Notes: generated by a model not told the origin, from the letters alone. DNA of 64,000 nucleotides from Burkholderia sp. BCC0506 (GCF_902833145.1 NZ_CADFEN010000002.1:124001-188000); one strand, 5' to 3'. Shown: positions 21,501 through 28,945, counted from the first letter of the stretch. Translations and numbers: made by a program.

Positions 21501-21973
21501 ACGCATCGGGCAGCAAGTCGAGCGCGATCGGCGACGGCGCGAAGGCGACGGGTGCGAATTCGGTGGCGCTGGGTTCGGGTTCGCAGGCAACTGAAGCGAA
21601 CACCGTCTCGTTCGGCGATGGCAGCGAGGACGGCAACCGCCGGATCGTCAACATCCGCGACGGTATCAACGAGACCGACGCGGCCACGAAGGGTCAGCTC
21701 GACCGCGCAGTGGGCGGCTTGCAAGGCCAGGTCAACGACCTGTCGCGCAATGCGTACTCGGGTATCGCCGCAGCCACCGCACTGACGATGATTCCGGGCG
21801 TCGATCCGGGCAAGACCGTGTCGTTCGGTATCGGCGGCGCGACCTACAAGGGCTATCAGGCGGTGGCGTTTGGCGGCGAAGCCCGCATCACGCAGAACCT
21901 GAAGATGAAGGCCGGCGTGGGTCTGTCGAGCGGTGGCAACACCGTCGGCGTGGGCGCTTCGTATCAGTGGTAA
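12524..21973 (+). CDS. Giant trimeric autotransporter adhesin (adhesin 1)
   Basis: A 3149-residue surface adhesin. The N-terminus is an extended signal peptide (MNKSYRTVWNATTGTW, cleavage near ANAQA-A at about 61). A non-repetitive head segment containing two cysteines follows, then YadA-head repeats of about 14 residues (SxAIGxxAxAxG). A long stalk follows, built from neck motifs ([10 protein letters not shown]) and 120-residue modules. The last 70 residues or so are the YadA membrane anchor, ending GVGASYQW. Three subunits form one beta-barrel that exports the passenger. The stalk between about 14500 and 19700 contains near-identical DNA blocks (offsets 939 and 1200 bp). ATG 12524 is preferred over an upstream in-frame start because the extended signal peptide begins there. 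It is probably co-transcribed with the OmpA lipoprotein. Confidence 0.95.
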   Translation: MNKSYRTVWNATTGTWTAAAETARMRTKSKSNSAMRSSVTAAVAVMAGVGGGAMSADANAQAANGNGSLTLCTPGGSGGYYGSVFGGGSISGTRLTGCGSAVSTFRLSEGHVRSFQLYNNSAANGSGVGQASAATEAGISGTVDGHLFLLGGSGVHLRGPVDVDSNVNMTNHRINNLQAGVAGTDAVNVNQLNAAIAAANTTNPYVVTNTGTYAAATPARAGNSATAIGANADATGILAVALGGNTVASNQNATAIGTLARATGSESVAVGTSANAAGANASALGRAAAAQAANTTAVGTVSAATADGATALGYSASAVGTNAIAVGRQASTSGTYGTAIGYQAKGTTNAVGMGVLADASGSASVALGNRASSAGTNAVAIGSGAVAGNANSVALGTGSVTNRDNSVSVGSASVQRQITNVAVGTQGTDAVNVNQLNAAIAGVKTPDNPYVRINSTGAAAAAAGGNAIAVGQNASAQGNQSIAMGTNALTNATSSGSVALGSNASATGDWSVALGGATGTGRGAVATGTHAVALGTLSQATATDSVALGYGSVADRSNTVSVGAGGPNGTRQIVNVGAGTQATDAVNVSQLKGVTDSLGGGTTIGADGSITKPTYNVGGTDYHNVGDALDALNKNSSGNPLAVAYDSAAKDTVTLGGAGATTPVALKNVADAKDDHDALNLGQLKNAGLVGDDGSGNLTSLAVTYDDAKKDSVTLGGTGATTPVALHNVADGVLSATSKDAVNGSQLFATNTRVGDLEDSLSKGGVIDPVTGESLAVVYDSNAKDTVTLKGTNGTTLSNVKAGVADMDAVNVSQLKGSGLIGDDGKSIAAVTYDRNADGTPNYGTVTLGNGNGPTQVKNVADATDDGDALNLGQLKDAGLVGDDGAGKLTSAAVTYDKNADGTINHDKATLAGTSGTTLSNVKAGVADMDAVNVSQLKGSGLIGDDGKSIAAVTYDRNADGTPNYGTVTLGNGNGPTQVKNVADAKDDHDALNLGQLKNAGLVGDDGAGNLTSLAVTYDDAKKDSVTLGGTGATTPVALHNVADGVLSATSKDAVNGSQLFATNTRVGDLEDSLSKGGVIDPVTGESLAVVYDSNAKDTVTLKGTNGTTLSNVKAGVADMDAVNVSQLKGSGLIGDDGKSIAAVTYDRNADGTPNYGTVTLGNGNGPTQIKNVATGVDDTDAVNVKQLTSGLSDLKDEMSRVDLRFVKVNADPVTGTPAIASGALAVAIGSDARATSANSLALGSGARVTGAGSVAIGYNSVANQNNVVSVGDVGRERKIVNVADGDVAFQSTDAVNGGQLYAALNTLSTSVTSKTQQAIDNFSSEIDKKTKAAIDEVSSRSMQTMDVSDPLVAIEGLQGNNVASLNGADPATATAAAIGSSTAASGANAVAIGLQSGAGSNNSVALGSFAQTGAGQDYSVAMGSNVQTNGTQAVAMGANTQANGNYALAIGNNGAQAVGDSSIAVGNGANVRAGATNAMAIGTGANVARNVEGAMALGANATAGATNSIALGANAFSDRANALSIGRAGAERQIVNVAAGTQATDAVNVSQLKGVTDSLGGGTTIGADGSITKPTYKVDGSDYHNVGDALDALASRSAGDPNAVAYDSAAKDTVTLGGAGATTPVALKNVADAKDDHDALNLGQLKNAGLVGDDGSGNLTSAAVTYDKNADGTINHDKATLAGTSGTTLSNVKAGVADMDAVNVSQLKGSGLIGDDGKSIAAVTYDRNADGTPNYGSVTLGNGNGPTQVKNVADATDDGDALNLGQLKDAGLVGDDGAGKLTSAAVTYDKNADGTINHDKATLAGTNGTTLSNVKAGVADMDAVNVSQLKDAGLIDPSTGKSIAAVTYDSAAKDTVTLGGAGATTPVALKNVADAKDDHDALNLGQMKDAGLVGEDASGNLTSLAVTYDSASKNSVTLGNAGTPVGIHNLAAGAVNATSNDAINGSQLFTVSKSVADKIGGGAGVGADGSITDPTYSVGGQDYHSVGDALDALDKNSGNNPLAVAYDSNAKDTVTLGGVGATTPVALKNVADAKDDHDALNLGQLKNAGLVGDDGSGNLTSAAVTYDKNADGTINHDKATLAGTSGTTLSNVKAGVADMDAVNVSQLKGSGLIGDDGKSIAAVTYDRNADGTPNYGSVTLGNGNGPTQVKNVADATDDGDALNLGQLKDAGLVGDDGAGKLTSAAVTYDKNADGTINHDKATLAGTNGTTLSNVKAGVADMDAVNVSQLKDAGLIDPSTGKSMAAVTYDSAAKDTVTLGGAGATTPVALKNVADAKDDHDALNLGQMKDAGLVGEDASGKLTSAAVTYDKNADGTINHDKATLAGTNGTTLSNVKAGVADMDAVNVSQLKDAGLIDPSTGKSIAAVTYDSAAKDTVTLGGAGATTPVALKNVADGTDRHDAINLGQLQDAGLVAPVDPTDPGKGLKSLAVAYDSATQDVVTLKGADGTTITNVKAGAVTATSTDAINGSQLHATAQSVADSLGGGSTVDADGKVTNPSYSLADPTDASKKAEYSNVGDALANLDGRTSTNTENITVINKQLADSGLVDPVTGQSIAAVTYDRNADGTPNKGSVTLGGAGATTPVALKNVADGVDAHDAVNLGQLQSAGLVAPVDPTNPGAGLTSLAVTYDKHADGSANFDQITLKGANGSTITNVKAGAVSATSTDAVNGAQLHGVSQSVAKSLGGGASVDANGNVTNPSYKVSDKTFDNVGDAIENISNSLVHGSIGLVQQDDVTRDITVAKDTDGTTVNFAGTAGDRVLTGVGAGAVSPTSNDAINGSQLHGTAQSVADVIGGGTTVDADGKLADTSIEVNGNKYKTVAEAVQAAAQYGATDSLAVRYDLNADGTPNYGSVTFGGSGSAPVRVTNVADGASKYDAVNFGQLSELNDKIGGLDDRVGALEQNPGTGNPNPGGPGNEYFAGTDIGSDGTTPANAGDGTGNTAAGSNARVSTGVSNGTAIGSGAGVSKDGGVAIGSNAASAAEGAVAIGRGSDASGSKSSAIGDGAKATGANSVALGSGSQATEANTVSFGDGSEDGNRRIVNIRDGINETDAATKGQLDRAVGGLQGQVNDLSRNAYSGIAAATALTMIPGVDPGKTVSFGIGGATYKGYQAVAFGGEARITQNLKMKAGVGLSSGGNTVGVGASYQW
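14580..15990 (+). repeat. 939-bp tandem stalk duplication in adhesin 1
   Basis: Sequence from about 14582 to 15050 recurs 939 bp (313 codons) downstream with only scattered changes; it encodes the modules LTSLAVTYDDAKKDSVTLGG to VIDPVTGESLAVVYDSN. The frame is kept, so copy-number change would lengthen or shorten the stalk without breaking the gene. Confidence 0.8.
17340..19435 (+). repeat. 1200-bp tandem stalk duplication in adhesin 1
   Basis: About 890 bp from 17340 to 18232 is repeated almost base for base at 18540-19432, offset exactly 1200 bp (400 codons). Several 60-base lines are identical. It encodes the neck and the modules with NADGTINHDKATLAG and NADGTPNYGSVTLG. A third partial module follows at 19440-19690. 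Confidence 0.85.
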
Positions 21974-21977
21974 TGCG

Positions 21978-21999
21978 CCGGGCGGGGCGTGAGCCCCGC
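21978..21999 (+). terminator. Hairpin after adhesin 1
   Basis: GGGCGGGGC and GCCCCGCCC around GTGA, 5 bp after the stop. There is no T run, so it may only attenuate or protect the 3' end, allowing read-through to the lipoprotein gene. Confidence 0.45.
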
Positions 22000-22081
22000 C
22001 CGCGTCGTCCACCTGACTGAATCCGAATCCATTCAACCTTTTTCAGGCGTCCGCCTTCGCGGCGGGCGTTTCACCATGACC

Positions 22082-22789
22082 ATGAAAACCTTGTTGTTGC
22101 GCGCCGCATCGATCGGCGCGATCGCGATGGCGCTCGGTGCGTGTACGACGCAATCGGGCCTCACCTACGACATCCGCGCGGTGTCGATTCCCGGCAAGCC
22201 GGACAACGTGTTCCGCGTGAGCTGCGACGGGCTGCTCGGCAGCGCGAATGCGTGCGCCCGCGCGGCGGAAGAATTCTGCCAGGGCAAGGGCTTCACGCCG
22301 CTCGAGATGATCGACCGCGTGTACAGCCGTGCGCCGATGAAGGACCCGCGCGAGATCACGTTCATGTGCGGCAAGCCGCAGCCGGTCGTGCAGGCCGCGC
22401 CGCCGGCTCCGGCGCCGCAACCGGCTCCGCAGCCCGTGCCGCAGCGCCAGGTGCTGCTGCAAGGCGACGCGAACTTCGCGTTCGACAGCGCGGCGCTGAC
22501 GCCGGAAGCGCGCAGCCAACTCGACCGCTTCGTGCAGATCAACAACGGCGTCGAATTCCGCCGCGTGGCGATCACCGGCTTCACCGATTCGACGGGCAGC
22601 AACACGCACAACCTCGCGCTGTCGGCTTCGCGGGCCCGCAACGTGATGAACTACCTGCGCAGCAACGGCCTGAAGGCGCAGTCGTTCGTTTCCGAAGGTC
22701 TCGGCGCCGCCGAACCGGTCGCGTCCAACGCGACCGCGGAAGGCCGTGCGCAGAACCGCCGTGTCGAGATCAGGATCGACGCCAAGTAA
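22082..22789 (+). CDS. OmpA-family outer-membrane lipoprotein
   Basis: About 235 residues. A lipoprotein signal peptide ends in the lipobox ALGAC, so the mature protein is lipidated. A unique N-domain (about 20-110) contains three cysteines, then a Pro/Ala/Gln-rich linker (QAAPPAPAPQPAPQ). The C-terminal OmpA peptidoglycan-binding domain runs from GDANFAFDSAALTPEA to NRRVEIRI, including the TGFTDSTGS and LSASRARNV motifs. It would tether the outer membrane to peptidoglycan, perhaps bracing the adhesin anchor. It follows adhesin 1 in the same direction. ATG 22076, two codons earlier, is equally possible. A strong terminator follows. Confidence 0.9.
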   Translation: MKTLLLRAASIGAIAMALGACTTQSGLTYDIRAVSIPGKPDNVFRVSCDGLLGSANACARAAEEFCQGKGFTPLEMIDRVYSRAPMKDPREITFMCGKPQPVVQAAPPAPAPQPAPQPVPQRQVLLQGDANFAFDSAALTPEARSQLDRFVQINNGVEFRRVAITGFTDSTGSNTHNLALSASRARNVMNYLRSNGLKAQSFVSEGLGAAEPVASNATAEGRAQNRRVEIRIDAK

Positions 22790-22882
22790 CGCGTAACGGA
22801 TGACGCTCTACCGGTACGTGCGGGGATCCGGTCGGCGCTGAGCCGATTGAAGGACGCTCCCTCCACCCGCCCTGTACCTGGA

Positions 22883-22915
22883 ACCGCCGGCTCGTCACGA
22901 GCCGGCGGTTTTTTT
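22883..22915 (+). terminator. Rho-independent terminator after the OmpA lipoprotein
   Basis: ACCGCCGGCTCG and CGAGCCGGCGGT around a 3-nt loop, followed by seven T. Confidence 0.9.
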
Positions 22916-23086
22916 ACGGGTGCGCACCCCGACCGGCCGCGGCCGGCCGGCCGGGCCGATGGCTGATGCGCCCGTTTTCGTGCGAAGATAGCGCCCAATT
23001 ACGATCCACGACGCCGCGATGCGCGCCGTCGCCGCCCGCCGGGCGGCGAGCCGGCCGCGACGATTGCCGCGCAAATCTGGACGACT

Positions 23087-23806
23087 ATGGGAAGCTATCT
23101 GATACGCGTGGTACTGGCCGACGACCACCCGGCGATGCTGGTCGGTGTCGAGCACGGCCTGTCGTCGGTGCCGACGATCCAGTTGACCGGCAAGGCCGTC
23201 AATTCGACCGAGCTGATCCGGCTCGTCGAGGCCGGCGTGTGCGACGTCGTGGTGTCCGACTATGCGATGCCCGGCAGCGCGCACGGCGACGGCATCACGC
23301 TGTTCTCCTATCTCCAGCGCAATCACCCGGCCGTGAAGCTCGTCGTGCTGACCATGCTCGACAACCCGGCCGTGATCGGCGCGCTGACGCGGCTCGGCAT
23401 CGAGTGCATCGTCAGCAAGTCCGACACGATCGATCACCTGATTCCCGCGATTCATGCGGCCGCGACGGGCGGCACGTATTTCTCGCCGTCGGTCGAGAAG
23501 GTCGTGCGCACGCTCACGTCGCATTCGAGTGCACGGGCCGCCGACCAGAAGCGCGAGCTGAGCGACCGCGAACTCGAAGTCGTGCGGCTCTATGCATCGG
23601 GCCTGACGGTCAACGAGATCGCCGACAAACTCAGCCGCAGCAAGAAGACGATCAGCACGCAGAAGGCGCGCGCGATGGAAAAGCTCGGGATCGAGAAGGA
23701 TATCGACCTGCTGCGTTACGCGATCGAACACGGGATCGTCGCCGCATCGGCCAGCGAAGGGCGGGGCGGCGATGCCAAGGAGGAAGGCAGCGTCGATCCT
23801 GCCTGA
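23087..23806 (+). CDS. RcsB-like response regulator (LuxR/NarL type), regulator 1
   Basis: A 239-residue DNA-binding regulator. The receiver has ADDHP (11-15), phospho-acceptor Asp58 in VVVSDYAMPG, and Lys110. The segments GDGITL and VVLTMLDNPAV closely follow E. coli RcsB. The LuxR-type HTH lies at about 155-205, with recognition helix SKKTISTQKARAMEKLG against RcsB RSIKTISSQKKSAMMKLG. All phosphorylation residues are intact, so it is a credible output of the Hpt-containing kinases here. It converges on regulator 2. No palindromic box is seen in 22916-23086, unlike regulator 2. Confidence 0.92.
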   Translation: MGSYLIRVVLADDHPAMLVGVEHGLSSVPTIQLTGKAVNSTELIRLVEAGVCDVVVSDYAMPGSAHGDGITLFSYLQRNHPAVKLVVLTMLDNPAVIGALTRLGIECIVSKSDTIDHLIPAIHAAATGGTYFSPSVEKVVRTLTSHSSARAADQKRELSDRELEVVRLYASGLTVNEIADKLSRSKKTISTQKARAMEKLGIEKDIDLLRYAIEHGIVAASASEGRGGDAKEEGSVDPA

Positions 23807-23885
23807 CGGCAGGCGCGACGATGCTCGCCACGCAGGATGGCGGCGATGAAGGAAGGTGATTGCGCCGGCTTGTACCGGCGCACCA

Positions 23886-23923
23886 AAACCCCGGCACCGC
23901 AAGGTCGCCGGGGCTTTTTGTTT
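23886..23923. terminator. Bidirectional terminator between the two regulators
   Basis: AAAACCCCGGC and GCCGGGG with T/A tracts on both sides, so it can end both convergent transcripts. Confidence 0.8.
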
Positions 23924-23941
23924 CAGGTCGCAGCGACGGGG

Positions 23942-24634
23942 TTATGTGCTGGTTTCGTCGTTGCGCACGGGCGGCGCATAGCCGTAGTCGGTTACGAGCC
24001 CGCACGCGATTGCGTAGCGCACCAGGTCGACGTCGCGCTCGATGCCGAGCTTCTGCATCGCCGAGCTTTTTTGCGTGCTGATCGTCTTCTTGCTGCGGTT
24101 CAGCTTTTCGGCGATCTCGTTGACCGACAGCCCCGACGCAAAGAGGCGAATCACCTCGACCTCGCGCACCGACAGCGCGGGTGCCCTGCCGCCGACGCTG
24201 CCCGTGTTGCGCAGGATCCGGTCCATCGACGGCGACAGGTAGCGGCCGTTCGTATAGGCCGCGTGGATCGCCATCGTCAGGTGGTTGGGCATGTCCGATT
24301 TGCTGACGATGCACGCGATGCCGATATCGATCAGCGCGCGCAGCGCCACTGCGTTTTCCATCATCGTCATCACGACGATCTTCAGCCCCGGAAACCGCTT
24401 GAGCAGGGTCGTGAACATCGCGAGGCCGTCGCCGTATTCGGTGCCGGGCATCGCATAGTCGGACACCAGCACGTCGCACGGATGGTTCGACAGCGCATCC
24501 ATCAGCTCCGTCGAGTTGTGCGCGGTCGCGACGACCGCGACGGTGTTCGTGGCCGACAGCTCGTAGCGGGCGCCGATGACGACGGCCGGATGATCGTCGG
24601 CGATCACGATGCGAATGGGGAAGGTTCTGTTCAT
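23942..24634 (-). CDS. RcsB-like response regulator (LuxR/NarL type), regulator 2
   Basis: A 230-residue paralogue of regulator 1. The receiver has IADDHP, Asp59 in VLVSDYAMPG and Lys112. GDGLAMF and VVMTMMENAVAL match the RcsB-like pattern. The HTH at about 150-200 has recognition helix SKKTISTQKSSAMQKLG, nearly identical to regulator 1, so both should read the same or very similar DNA. Its own promoter has two boxes and a -10 in the shared geometry, suggesting autoregulation or cross-regulation (inference). The leader is about 70 nt. Confidence 0.92.
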   Translation of the reverse strand: MNRTFPIRIVIADDHPAVVIGARYELSATNTVAVVATAHNSTELMDALSNHPCDVLVSDYAMPGTEYGDGLAMFTTLLKRFPGLKIVVMTMMENAVALRALIDIGIACIVSKSDMPNHLTMAIHAAYTNGRYLSPSMDRILRNTGSVGGRAPALSVREVEVIRLFASGLSVNEIAEKLNRSKKTISTQKSSAMQKLGIERDVDLVRYAIACGLVTDYGYAPPVRNDETST

Positions 24635-24708
24635 GGGTTTCTCATGCGTTGCACCGTGCCTCGCGGCGCGGGCTCGGCATCGTTGACGCGAGTGCCGGTC
24701 TTAGGTTC

Positions 24709-24783
24709 ATGGTAGGGTGCGTGCGCTGATTAATCCGTCGTCCGTGGCTGATTCGAGATTGCATCTTTGTAGGACTCGTCTGA
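24709..24783 (-). promoter_or_regulatory. Two-box promoter of regulator 2
   Basis: Strong box at 24770-24783 (plus strand TAGGACTCGTCTGA), second box at 24738-24751 (minus strand TCAGCCACGGACGA) and -10 TACCAT at 24714-24709. Alignment with the adhesin 2 promoter shows extra identity outside the boxes, notably TCTCGAAT just before box 2. Confidence 0.6.
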
Positions 24784-24901
24784 CGGGTGCGACGGAGTGC
24801 TTGAGTACGATGAGGAGGCACGGAAACATGCGCGTGACCCGTCGCGCTGTCCGCATTTCAGTGAGCGCTCGATACTCGCAATGCGAGGCATTGCGCGGGC
24901 G

Positions 24902-25005
24902 CAAAAAGAGAAGCCCCGGGTGCGGCCGGGGCGTTGTCAAGCGTTGAGGAAAATCGCCCGCTTCCGGCGAGGCAAACGAAGCCTCGGGATTGTCGGAAGG
25001 CGGGC
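24902..25005 (-). terminator. Double terminator after adhesin 2
   Basis: On the minus strand, first a long stem, CGCCCGC...TTCCG against CGGAAGCGGGCG (about 25005-24954, with an inner CCGAGGC/GCCTCGC), then ATTTTCC. A second stem follows, GCCCCGG/CCGGGGC (24932-24913), with TTCTCTTTTTG after it. Confidence 0.75.
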
Positions 25006-25037
25006 GCGTTGCATGGCGGTCGTGCCGCCTCGACGAC

Positions 25038-28000
25038 TTACCAGTAGAACCCGCCGCCGATCACGCCGCCGACTTCACCACGGCTGCTCGTGTTGACTGC
25101 GGCCTTGACCGTCCACTTGCCGTCGCGGGTCATGTACGACAGACCCATCGCGGAACCGTACTCGCCACCGTACGTGCTGCCGGCCATCGACACGAACGTG
25201 CGGCCCGGCAGCGTCGACTGCGGCAGGCCCGCCACCGCCATCGCCGCGGCAACGCCGCCCATCGCGTCCTGACGTGCGCTGCTGACTGAGTTGTTCATCT
25301 GCTGCACGTTGACCGCATCGGTCGGCGCCGTACCGGCCGCGACGTTCGTGATCTGGCGTTCGGCACCTGCGGAGCCGACGGACACCGTGTTGTCGCGATC
25401 CGCGACCGAGCCCGCACCGAGTGCGACCGAGTTGTTGCCCGATGCGATCGAGCCCTGACCGATGGCCGAGCCGTTGTTGCCCGACGCAACCGCACCCTGA
25501 CCGACGGCCGTACCGTTGTTGCCCGACGCGACCGCGCCCTGGCCAATGGCCGTGCCGTTGTTGCCCGATGCGACCGCACCTTGACCGACGGCCGAACCGT
25601 TGCTGCCCGACGCGACCGCGCCTTGACCGATGGCCGAGCTGTTCGAGCCGGACGCGTCGGCGCCATCGCCAACGACGATCGAACCGGGACCGCCCGTGCC
25701 GGTACCGACACCGCTGCCCGAACCACCGTCCGAACCACCGTCCGAGCCACCGCCTGCCTCGAGGTCGCCGACGCGCCCGGCGAGGTCGCCGTACTGCTTC
25801 GCGAACTCTTGCTGCAGATCGTAGAGCTGGCTGCCGTTGATGGCTTCCATGCTAGTCGCGCTGATTTCGCCTGCCGCCACCTTGCGCAGGACCGTGCCAT
25901 TCGTGCCGGCGAAGGTCACGCTGTCGAACGACAGGCCGGTGTCATACGTGACCGCGCCGACTTCCTTGCCCGTGTAATCGATCAGACCGGTGGCGCGCAA
26001 CTGCGACATCGTCACGACATCGTCGTCGTCCACGCCGTTCGCGACGCCGGACAGCACGCGTGCACCATTGGTGCCGGCGAAGTTCACCACCGAGCCGCCG
26101 CTGGCCGCGCCGACCGTGATCGCACCCGACATCGGATCCTGCTGGACGAGGCCGAGTGTGCCGCTGCCGATCTGGGCGGCAAGGTTCGTGATCGCACCTT
26201 CATTGGCCGTCGTGCGACCGTCGAGGTTCGACACCGCATCCGCGACCGTGCCGACCGTGGTCGTGCCGCCGCTGCCGTCGCCGACCGTGAAGCTCGGTGC
26301 GGAGATCGAGCCGTCCGGGTTGACCGTCGAGCCGCCGCCGATGGCCGATGCGACGCTTTCGGACACGCCGTGCAGTTGCGAGCCGTTCACCGCTTCGGTG
26401 CTGGCCGCCGACACGTCGCCGGCTGCGACGCCCGTCAGCTTGCGGTTACCGGCCGTGCCGGCGAAGTTGACCGCTGCGCCGTCGGTATTCGCGCCGACCG
26501 TGAGATCGGCGCCGGCGCCAGCCTGCTGGACGAGGCCGAGCGTGCCGCTACCGATTTCGTTGGCAAGCTGGGTGATCGCGCCTTCGTTGATCGTCACACG
26601 GTTGTCGAGGTTCGTGATCGCACCTTCATTGGCCGTCGTGCGACCGTCGAGGTTCGACACCGCATCCGCGACCGTGCCGACCGTGGTCGTGCCGCCGCTG
26701 CCGTCGCCGACCGTGAAGCTCGGTGCGGAGATCGAGCCGTCCGGGTTGACCGTCGAGCCGCCGCCGATGGCCGATGCGACGCTGCTCGACACGCCGTGCA
26801 GTTGCGAGCCGTTCACCGCTTCGGTGCTCGTCGCCGAGACCGCGCCTGCCTTGATGCCGGTCAGTGTGCGATCGCCGGCCGTGCCCGCGAAGTTGACCGC
26901 CGCACCGTCGGTGTCCTTGCCGACGGTGAGGTCTGCACCCGCACCGGCCTGCCGCACCAGGCCGACCGAACCCGAGCCCACCGCAGCCTGCAGGTCGCCG
27001 ATGTCGGTTTCGGCGGTATCCATGCGGGTGGTGAGGGCGCTCACGTTGCCGTTCGTGGTTGTCAGCGCACCGTCCAGTGCGGTGAATGCTCCGCCGATCG
27101 TGGTTTGCGTGCCGCCGTTGGCGAGCGTGTACGTCGGGCCGGTAACGGCGCCCGTCGTCGGATCGATGGCGGCGCCGCCGCCGAGCGCGGTCACGACCGG
27201 CTCGAGCTGCGAGACGTTCACGGCGTCGGTGGCTGCCGTGCCGGCAGCCATGTTGGTGATCTGGCGTTGCAGCGTCGGCGAGCCAACCGACACGCTCTTT
27301 TCGCGGTCCGTGGCAGAGCTGTCGCCGAGCGCGACCGATTGCGCATGGGTGGCATTCGCGGACGAGCCGAGCGCGACGGTCTGATTGGCGCTTGCAATCG
27401 CGCTTGCGCCGAGGGCCGTGGAGTAATCGCCCGTTGCGCTCACCAGATAGCCGACCGCCGTGGATCGACCGCCGCTCGCGGCCGTGCCACCGCCGATCGC
27501 GACGCCACGATTCACTGCATTCGAGCCGGCACCGACGGCCAGCGCGTTACCTGTCGCGGTTGCATCGTTGCCGATCGCGACCGCCGGGTAGACTGCGCCG
27601 GTCGCGTTGGCCGACGCATTGTTGCCGATCGCGATTGCGCCAGCGACCGTCGCGGTGGCTGCGGTGGTGCCGTTCACCTTGACGTACGCGTTGTCGACCT
27701 TCGTCGACAGACGGGTATTCATCTGGCCGACGTTCACGGCATCGGTGTCTTGCGTACCGGCGTCCAGGTTGGTGATCCGGCGTTGCTGCGTGGCCGAGCC
27801 AACCGATACGGTGTATTCCTTGTCGGCGATCGAACTCGCGCCGAGCGCGACGGAATTCGCGGCGCTTACCGTTGCGCCTGCGCCGAGGGCCATGCTTTGG
27901 GTGCTGTCGGCCGTTACTTGCGCCAGACGACCGATTGCCACGCCGTACTGAGCGGTATCGACGACTGTCGCGGCGGAGCCAACGGCCACGGCACGGTCGC

Positions 28001-28388
28001 CATCTGCGTGGGACAGGGCGCCAAGAGCAACCGCATTGCCCCCACCGGCCGCGGATTGAATCCCCATCGCGATGGCGTTACCACCAGTCGCCACCGCCGA
28101 GGGACCCGAAGTTGTATTGATCTTGAGGTAGGTATCCTCGACCGCAGCGTTCACGCCGATCGGGCTGGTGCTTACCGAGTTCGCCGCCATGCGCAGAATG
28201 GCCGACTGCTCTTCGACGGCGTCTTCGTCGTCAGTAGCAAACGCGGCGCCAGCCGGGAGCGCCAGCATGGCGGCCACGGCCATCGCCAGCGCGGTCTTTC
28301 CGGATTTCGTGCGGCCCTTGGCCAGTTCGGATGCGACGGCCCACGTGCCTGCGGCTGCGTTGAAAACGGTGCGATAGGTCTTGTTCAT
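25038..28388 (-). CDS. Trimeric autotransporter adhesin (adhesin 2)
   Basis: A 1116-residue adhesin. The extended signal peptide, [18 protein letters not shown], ends near AGAAFA (51). Head repeats run about 85-340 ([16 protein letters not shown]), followed by neck motifs and coiled-coil stalk with [15 protein letters not shown] segments occurring twice. A second block of head-like 14-residue repeats ([11 protein letters not shown]) lies near 920-1000. The last 80 residues or so form the YadA anchor, ending [15 protein letters not shown] lies 7 bases before ATG 28388. By position it corresponds to the adhesin known as BCAM0223. It is controlled by the two-box promoter at 28425-28499. Confidence 0.95.
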   Translation of the reverse strand: MNKTYRTVFNAAAGTWAVASELAKGRTKSGKTALAMAVAAMLALPAGAAFATDDEDAVEEQSAILRMAANSVSTSPIGVNAAVEDTYLKINTTSGPSAVATGGNAIAMGIQSAAGGGNAVALGALSHADGDRAVAVGSAATVVDTAQYGVAIGRLAQVTADSTQSMALGAGATVSAANSVALGASSIADKEYTVSVGSATQQRRITNLDAGTQDTDAVNVGQMNTRLSTKVDNAYVKVNGTTAATATVAGAIAIGNNASANATGAVYPAVAIGNDATATGNALAVGAGSNAVNRGVAIGGGTAASGGRSTAVGYLVSATGDYSTALGASAIASANQTVALGSSANATHAQSVALGDSSATDREKSVSVGSPTLQRQITNMAAGTAATDAVNVSQLEPVVTALGGGAAIDPTTGAVTGPTYTLANGGTQTTIGGAFTALDGALTTTNGNVSALTTRMDTAETDIGDLQAAVGSGSVGLVRQAGAGADLTVGKDTDGAAVNFAGTAGDRTLTGIKAGAVSATSTEAVNGSQLHGVSSSVASAIGGGSTVNPDGSISAPSFTVGDGSGGTTTVGTVADAVSNLDGRTTANEGAITNLDNRVTINEGAITQLANEIGSGTLGLVQQAGAGADLTVGANTDGAAVNFAGTAGNRKLTGVAAGDVSAASTEAVNGSQLHGVSESVASAIGGGSTVNPDGSISAPSFTVGDGSGGTTTVGTVADAVSNLDGRTTANEGAITNLAAQIGSGTLGLVQQDPMSGAITVGAASGGSVVNFAGTNGARVLSGVANGVDDDDVVTMSQLRATGLIDYTGKEVGAVTYDTGLSFDSVTFAGTNGTVLRKVAAGEISATSMEAINGSQLYDLQQEFAKQYGDLAGRVGDLEAGGGSDGGSDGGSGSGVGTGTGGPGSIVVGDGADASGSNSSAIGQGAVASGSNGSAVGQGAVASGNNGTAIGQGAVASGNNGTAVGQGAVASGNNGSAIGQGSIASGNNSVALGAGSVADRDNTVSVGSAGAERQITNVAAGTAPTDAVNVQQMNNSVSSARQDAMGGVAAAMAVAGLPQSTLPGRTFVSMAGSTYGGEYGSAMGLSYMTRDGKWTVKAAVNTSSRGEVGGVIGGGFYW
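25431..25645 (-). repeat. 42-bp tandem repeats in adhesin 2
   Basis: About five copies of a 42-bp unit encoding a 14-residue head repeat ([11 protein letters not shown] plus SAI, TAI or TAV). Between copies mainly the third codon positions vary. In-frame gain or loss of units would change the membrane-proximal head length. Confidence 0.8.
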
Positions 28389-28424
28389 TTCCCTACTCCT
28401 TTCAGTTTGTCAGGTAACAAACCC

Positions 28425-28499
28425 ATGGTAGGGATCGGACGCGTCCCGATCTGTCGTCCGGGGCCTATTCGAGATAGCGATTGCGTAGGGCTAGTCTTA
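28425..28499 (-). promoter_or_regulatory. Two-box promoter of adhesin 2
   Basis: Strong box at 28486-28499 (plus strand TAGGGCTAGTCTTA), second box at 28454-28467 (minus strand TAGGCCCCGGACGA) and -10 TACCAT at 28430-28425. The leader is about 30 nt before ATG 28388. Spacings equal those of regulator 2. Confidence 0.6.
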
Positions 28500-28640
28500 C
28501 GATTTACTTTCGATTGTGTCGCCGAAACCTAAACATGTTCGGGCAGAAAAACGGGGACGGGTGTAAGCGGCCCTCAAGCAAAGACGTGGAGATCCGGTTT
28601 TTGATGGGCGGCCGCGGGGGCAGCACAGTCGACCCGCCCG

Positions 28641-28790
28641 GCATGAGGGTTTCCGTGTCCGGGAGCCGTGTATCGAATGACATCAAGCTTGCTGGTGCGA
28701 CGATAGATTGAAGTTCGCCGATCGCGCCGCTTACCACCCGCTCGTGAATCGTCACGAATCCGCTGCGCGACGAGCTCATGGCGCTGTGGA
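28641..28790 (-). pseudogene. Relic of a hybrid kinase C-terminus (Hpt domain)
   Basis: The minus strand reads FVTIHERVVSGAIGELQSIV and then SFDTRLPDTETL. The Hpt end of kinase 2 reads FATIHEHAVADAVGELQALV and SFDARLADTETL. DNA identity is also obvious (for example CTCGTGAATCGTCACGAA against CTCATGAATCGTCGCGAA). The phospho-histidine segment (ELHSLRG) is scrambled, and nothing of the receiver or kinase core remains. This is a leftover of a third kinase or of recombination with the 38-kb kinase gene. No other gene is seen in 28500-28945. Confidence 0.75.
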
Positions 28791-28892
28791 AGCGTGCCGT
28801 CGAATGGCATCTGTATATCCGCACCGTAGCTGCAGGCTCAGGATGAGAGGGAGTCGCGATGCACTCCGATTCGACTTGACTAAAGTAAAGCG

Positions 28893-28916
28893 CCCGCCGC
28901 AACAGTTCGCGGCGGG
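28893..28916 (-). terminator. Hairpin after adhesin 3
   Basis: CCCGCCGC and GCGGCGGG with an 8-nt loop, followed on the minus strand by the T-rich CGCTTTACTTTA, 30 bp after the stop of the adhesin-like gene. Confidence 0.65.
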
Positions 28917-28945
28917 ACGTATTTGAATCTACACGTCAAGAGATA

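Noticed and set aside
12440-22036. A 3198-codon open frame on the minus strand opposite adhesin 1
   Set aside because: It is the antisense shadow of a GC-rich repetitive gene: composition is Arg/His/Val-rich, with no domains, and the plus-strand frame has clear adhesin motifs. The 983-codon frame opposite adhesin 2 and the long frames opposite leuA and the kinases are rejected for the same reason.
25431-25645. Regular 42-bp direct repeats resembling a CRISPR array
   Set aside because: They have no unique spacers between repeats, lie in frame inside the adhesin 2 gene and encode 14-residue head repeats.
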